A DNA stretch of 64,000 bases from Halopiger xanaduensis SH-6. Its GTDB lineage: Archaea > Halobacteriota > Halobacteria > Halobacteriales > Natrialbaceae. Position 1 is the first letter of the stretch. The number at the start of each line of letters is the position of its first letter. The notes beneath the pieces are model-generated. The model was not told the origin of the DNA, did no database searches, and saw only the letters and a program-made list of their open reading frames with translations. The stretch lies in assembly GCF_000217715.1 (NCBI RefSeq), contig NC_015666.1:2306270-2370269 (forward strand), in the 5' to 3' direction. The position numbers and the translations under genes were made by a program. Shown one piece after another: positions 62,526-64,000 of this stretch.

Positions 62526-63029
62526 TCAGGTCAACAACCGATAGAGGCTGCTGGCCGCGACCGCGAGCAACACGAGCACGCTCCACAGCACGGGATCGAT
62601 ACTCGAGAGGGCCGGCAGTTCGAGGCCGGCGAGCGCGATAACCGCGAGGCCGAGCACGGCGGCGACCAGATGGAGCTGGAGGATCGTCGACGGATCGTCG
62701 TCGTGCCCGTCGACGTACGCGAGGACGTCGTCGAAGTGCGGACCGGGACCGATCGTCTTCGCGTCGGAGTCGTACTCGATGACGTCGTCCTCCTCGAGTT
62801 GCGGGAGATGCGTCTGCTGGAGGGAGACGTAGACGCTCTTGTAGAGGTTGTTCGGAACGGGCGTGGTGTCGGATTCCGTTTCGGCGATTTCGGTTGCGAC
62901 CTGCGAGACGTCGACCTGGCCGGACTCGTTCGCGAGCAACTGGACGATCGCGCGGCGTCTGTCGTTGCCGAGGATGTGAAAGACCTCGCTTTCCGCCAGC
63001 GACCCGGAACGACTCGTCTGAACCGACAT
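62526..63029 (-). CDS. DUF7344-type winged-helix protein with two membrane helices
   Basis: A 167-residue protein: a winged helix at the N-terminus (EVFHILGNDRRRAIVQLLANESGQVDVSQVATEIA), the family segment VYVSLQQTHLPQLEEDDVIEYDSDAKTI, and two C-terminal membrane helices (LHLVAAVLGLAVIALAGLEL; VLWSVLVLLAVAASSLYRLL). It is convergent with the 1000-residue secreted protein. Probably a membrane-tethered regulator. Confidence 0.85.
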   Translation of the reverse strand: MSVQTSRSGSLAESEVFHILGNDRRRAIVQLLANESGQVDVSQVATEIAETESDTTPVPNNLYKSVYVSLQQTHLPQLEEDDVIEYDSDAKTIGPGPHFDDVLAYVDGHDDDPSTILQLHLVAAVLGLAVIALAGLELPALSSIDPVLWSVLVLLAVAASSLYRLLT

Positions 63030-63482
63030 TGATTAGGAGGAGATCGCGAACGCGCTATCGACGGGCAGTCCATCGCCTACCATCATACACGTCTCCTGTT
63101 TTGCGAACCACTAACTTTAACCTGCTGTATTATTTACAAACGTATTTATGGGAAACGATTGAACTCTCGCCCGAGAAACGAGGGACGAGACGGAGTTATC
63201 GGTCAGTGCGGGCGTTCAGACCGGCGTTCGGAGGGACGCCGATCGGTTGTCCCGTCACGCGCGGTGTTTGTCTCGACTTCGGAGCCGTCCGGCTGCGGGA
63301 CTGGAACTCGTCGTTTGCGGATCGGCGACCGGTCGACTACGTAAGTATCATACTGAAACGTCCGTGATCGGAGAGGAGGCTGTCAGCAGGAACGCGTCGG
63401 TGGCTCGGTCGCGATCGGAAACGCGACGCGTCGGTCGCGGCGACGAGTCGCGACGAACGCGACCCGCACCGAGCCGCGCGGT
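63030..63482. promoter_or_regulatory. AT-rich upstream region and spacer
   Basis: About 450 bp. The stretch near 63105-63155 (taactttaacctgctgtatt... tttatggg) is AT-rich and contains several TATA-like sequences likely serving the minus-strand DUF7344 gene. I see no supported gene in the remainder. Confidence 0.45.
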
Positions 63483-63683
63483 TCACTCCGGGGTGTCGCT
63501 CGGCAGGTGGCTGCCCGACTGCATCTCCCGATAGGTCGTGCAGCCGGGACACCCGTGGACGACGTCGCCGTTGTCGCCGAAGACGCGGGCGAACTGTTGG
63601 GTGACGTGGGTCCCGCAGTTTCGACAGCGTGCGCCGGCCGTCGACGATTCCATGGGTCGCCATTCGTGTTGGTTCGAGTTCAT
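63483..63683 (-). CDS. Small zinc-ribbon protein (DUF7563-like)
   Basis: A 66-residue protein with CRNCGTHVTQQFARVFG and CPGCTTYREMQ, four Cys that would bind one zinc, as in the haloarchaeal DUF7563 family. Two ATGs are possible: 63683 (MNSNQHEW) and 63653 (MESSTAGA); relatives usually start close to the first Cys pair, so the shorter form is possible. Role unknown. Confidence 0.75.
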   Translation of the reverse strand: MNSNQHEWRPMESSTAGARCRNCGTHVTQQFARVFGDNGDVVHGCPGCTTYREMQSGSHLPSDTPE

Positions 63684-63850
63684 AGTGGATTTGTGATGGG
63701 GGTGTGGACGTGGGCGCGGAGTCGCACCCATCGCGATCGTCGTTCGGTACCGACCGAGTCGGCCGTCGCCCAGGATCGCGGGAACGCGACCGCAGCGGCG
63801 ACGTCGCGTGCAACGGAGTCGTCCGAGCACAGTACAAGGGAGGGTAGCAG

Positions 63851-64000
63851 ATGCGAATAAAGGAGGGCGACCGTTCACCCGACCCGCGGAATTGGACGCC
63901 CGGAAATAGCGTCTTTCCGTCCGACTACGCAGCAGCGGGCTATGAAACCGCCGAATTCGACGATAACGAATCGATCGACCTCAACGTGAATTCACACGGG
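63851..64000 (+). CDS. Partial reading frame running off the window
   Basis: An ATG at 63851 opens a frame of at least 50 codons with no stop before the edge: MRIKEGDRSPDPRNWTP... through GYETAEFDDNESIDLNVN. The acidic later part looks haloarchaeal, but a GGAGG sequence inside the frame could instead be an RBS for a later start. No family was recognised. Confidence 0.35.
   Translation, partial: MRIKEGDRSPDPRNWTPGNSVFPSDYAAAGYETAEFDDNESIDLNVNSHG

Noticed and set aside
1-64000. CRISPR array or CRISPR-like spaced repeats
   Set aside because: The only tandem arrays are in-frame coding repeats (PEQ triplets, PNETDDEP repeats, beta-helix modules); no regular repeat-spacer pattern was seen.

Overview
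The window is a stretch of chromosome from an extremely halophilic archaeon. The signs are GC-rich DNA with strong G/C third positions, very acidic predicted proteins, tightly overlapping ATGA/TGATG gene junctions, bat-type HTH_10 regulators, PGF-CTERM and Tat-exported surface proteins, archaeal GHMP-type shikimate kinase, a CDC48 AAA ATPase, CbtAB and a multi-gene Mrp antiporter. A member of the Natrialbaceae is plausible, but that is inference. I saw no rRNA, tRNA, CRISPR array or intact insertion sequence.

Layout. 1-8.5 kb is housekeeping: large-subunit catalase, two regulators, CDC48, small conserved proteins, and shikimate kinase overlapping chorismate mutase. 8.5-11.2 kb is an AT-richer accessory patch. 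It holds an HxlR-family regulator divergent from an unusual protein in which an NAD(P)-binding F420-reductase-like domain is fused to a C-terminal HTH_10 DNA-binding domain. Two perfect palindromes sit between them, and a VapBC pair follows. 11.2-18 kb is a mix of a Tat lipoprotein protease, membrane proteins, regulators, a UspA protein and a two-gene wHTH/membrane-protein unit.

18.4-38.4 kb is a surface-glycan region: polysaccharide deacetylase, PGF-CTERM protein, DUF354 glycosyltransferase-like protein, alpha/alpha-toroid protein, GT4 glycosyltransferase, two paralogous FemAB-like acyltransferases, beta-helix protein, flippase, large polytopic GT-C-like protein, DUF1616 protein, RDD protein and an alkaline-phosphatase-superfamily enzyme. 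Five genes here share an upstream sequence (AGTCGG-like box, 10-11 nt, ATAACAA-like box), which suggests common control of a dispersed regulon. A ZIP transporter and a tyrosine recombinase lacking its C-terminal catalytic residues close the region.

40.8-49.5 kb is a nine-gene minus-strand Mrp-type cation/proton antiporter operon (E-F-G-A'-B-C-D-D-D), with a UspA-like domain fused to MrpE. 49.7-51.1 kb holds cbtB, cbtA and a [2Fe-2S] ferredoxin interrupted by an in-frame TAG. 51.1-57.5 kb carries a thiolase with Ser at the nucleophile position, pyrD, an AN1 zinc-finger protein, pyrC and a sugar-nucleotide epimerase.

57.7-64 kb ends with a 1000-residue secreted acidic protein that contains 32 tandem Pro-Glu-Gln triplets. 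It is flanked by two membrane-anchored winged-helix regulators. A small zinc-ribbon protein and a truncated reading frame follow at the edge.
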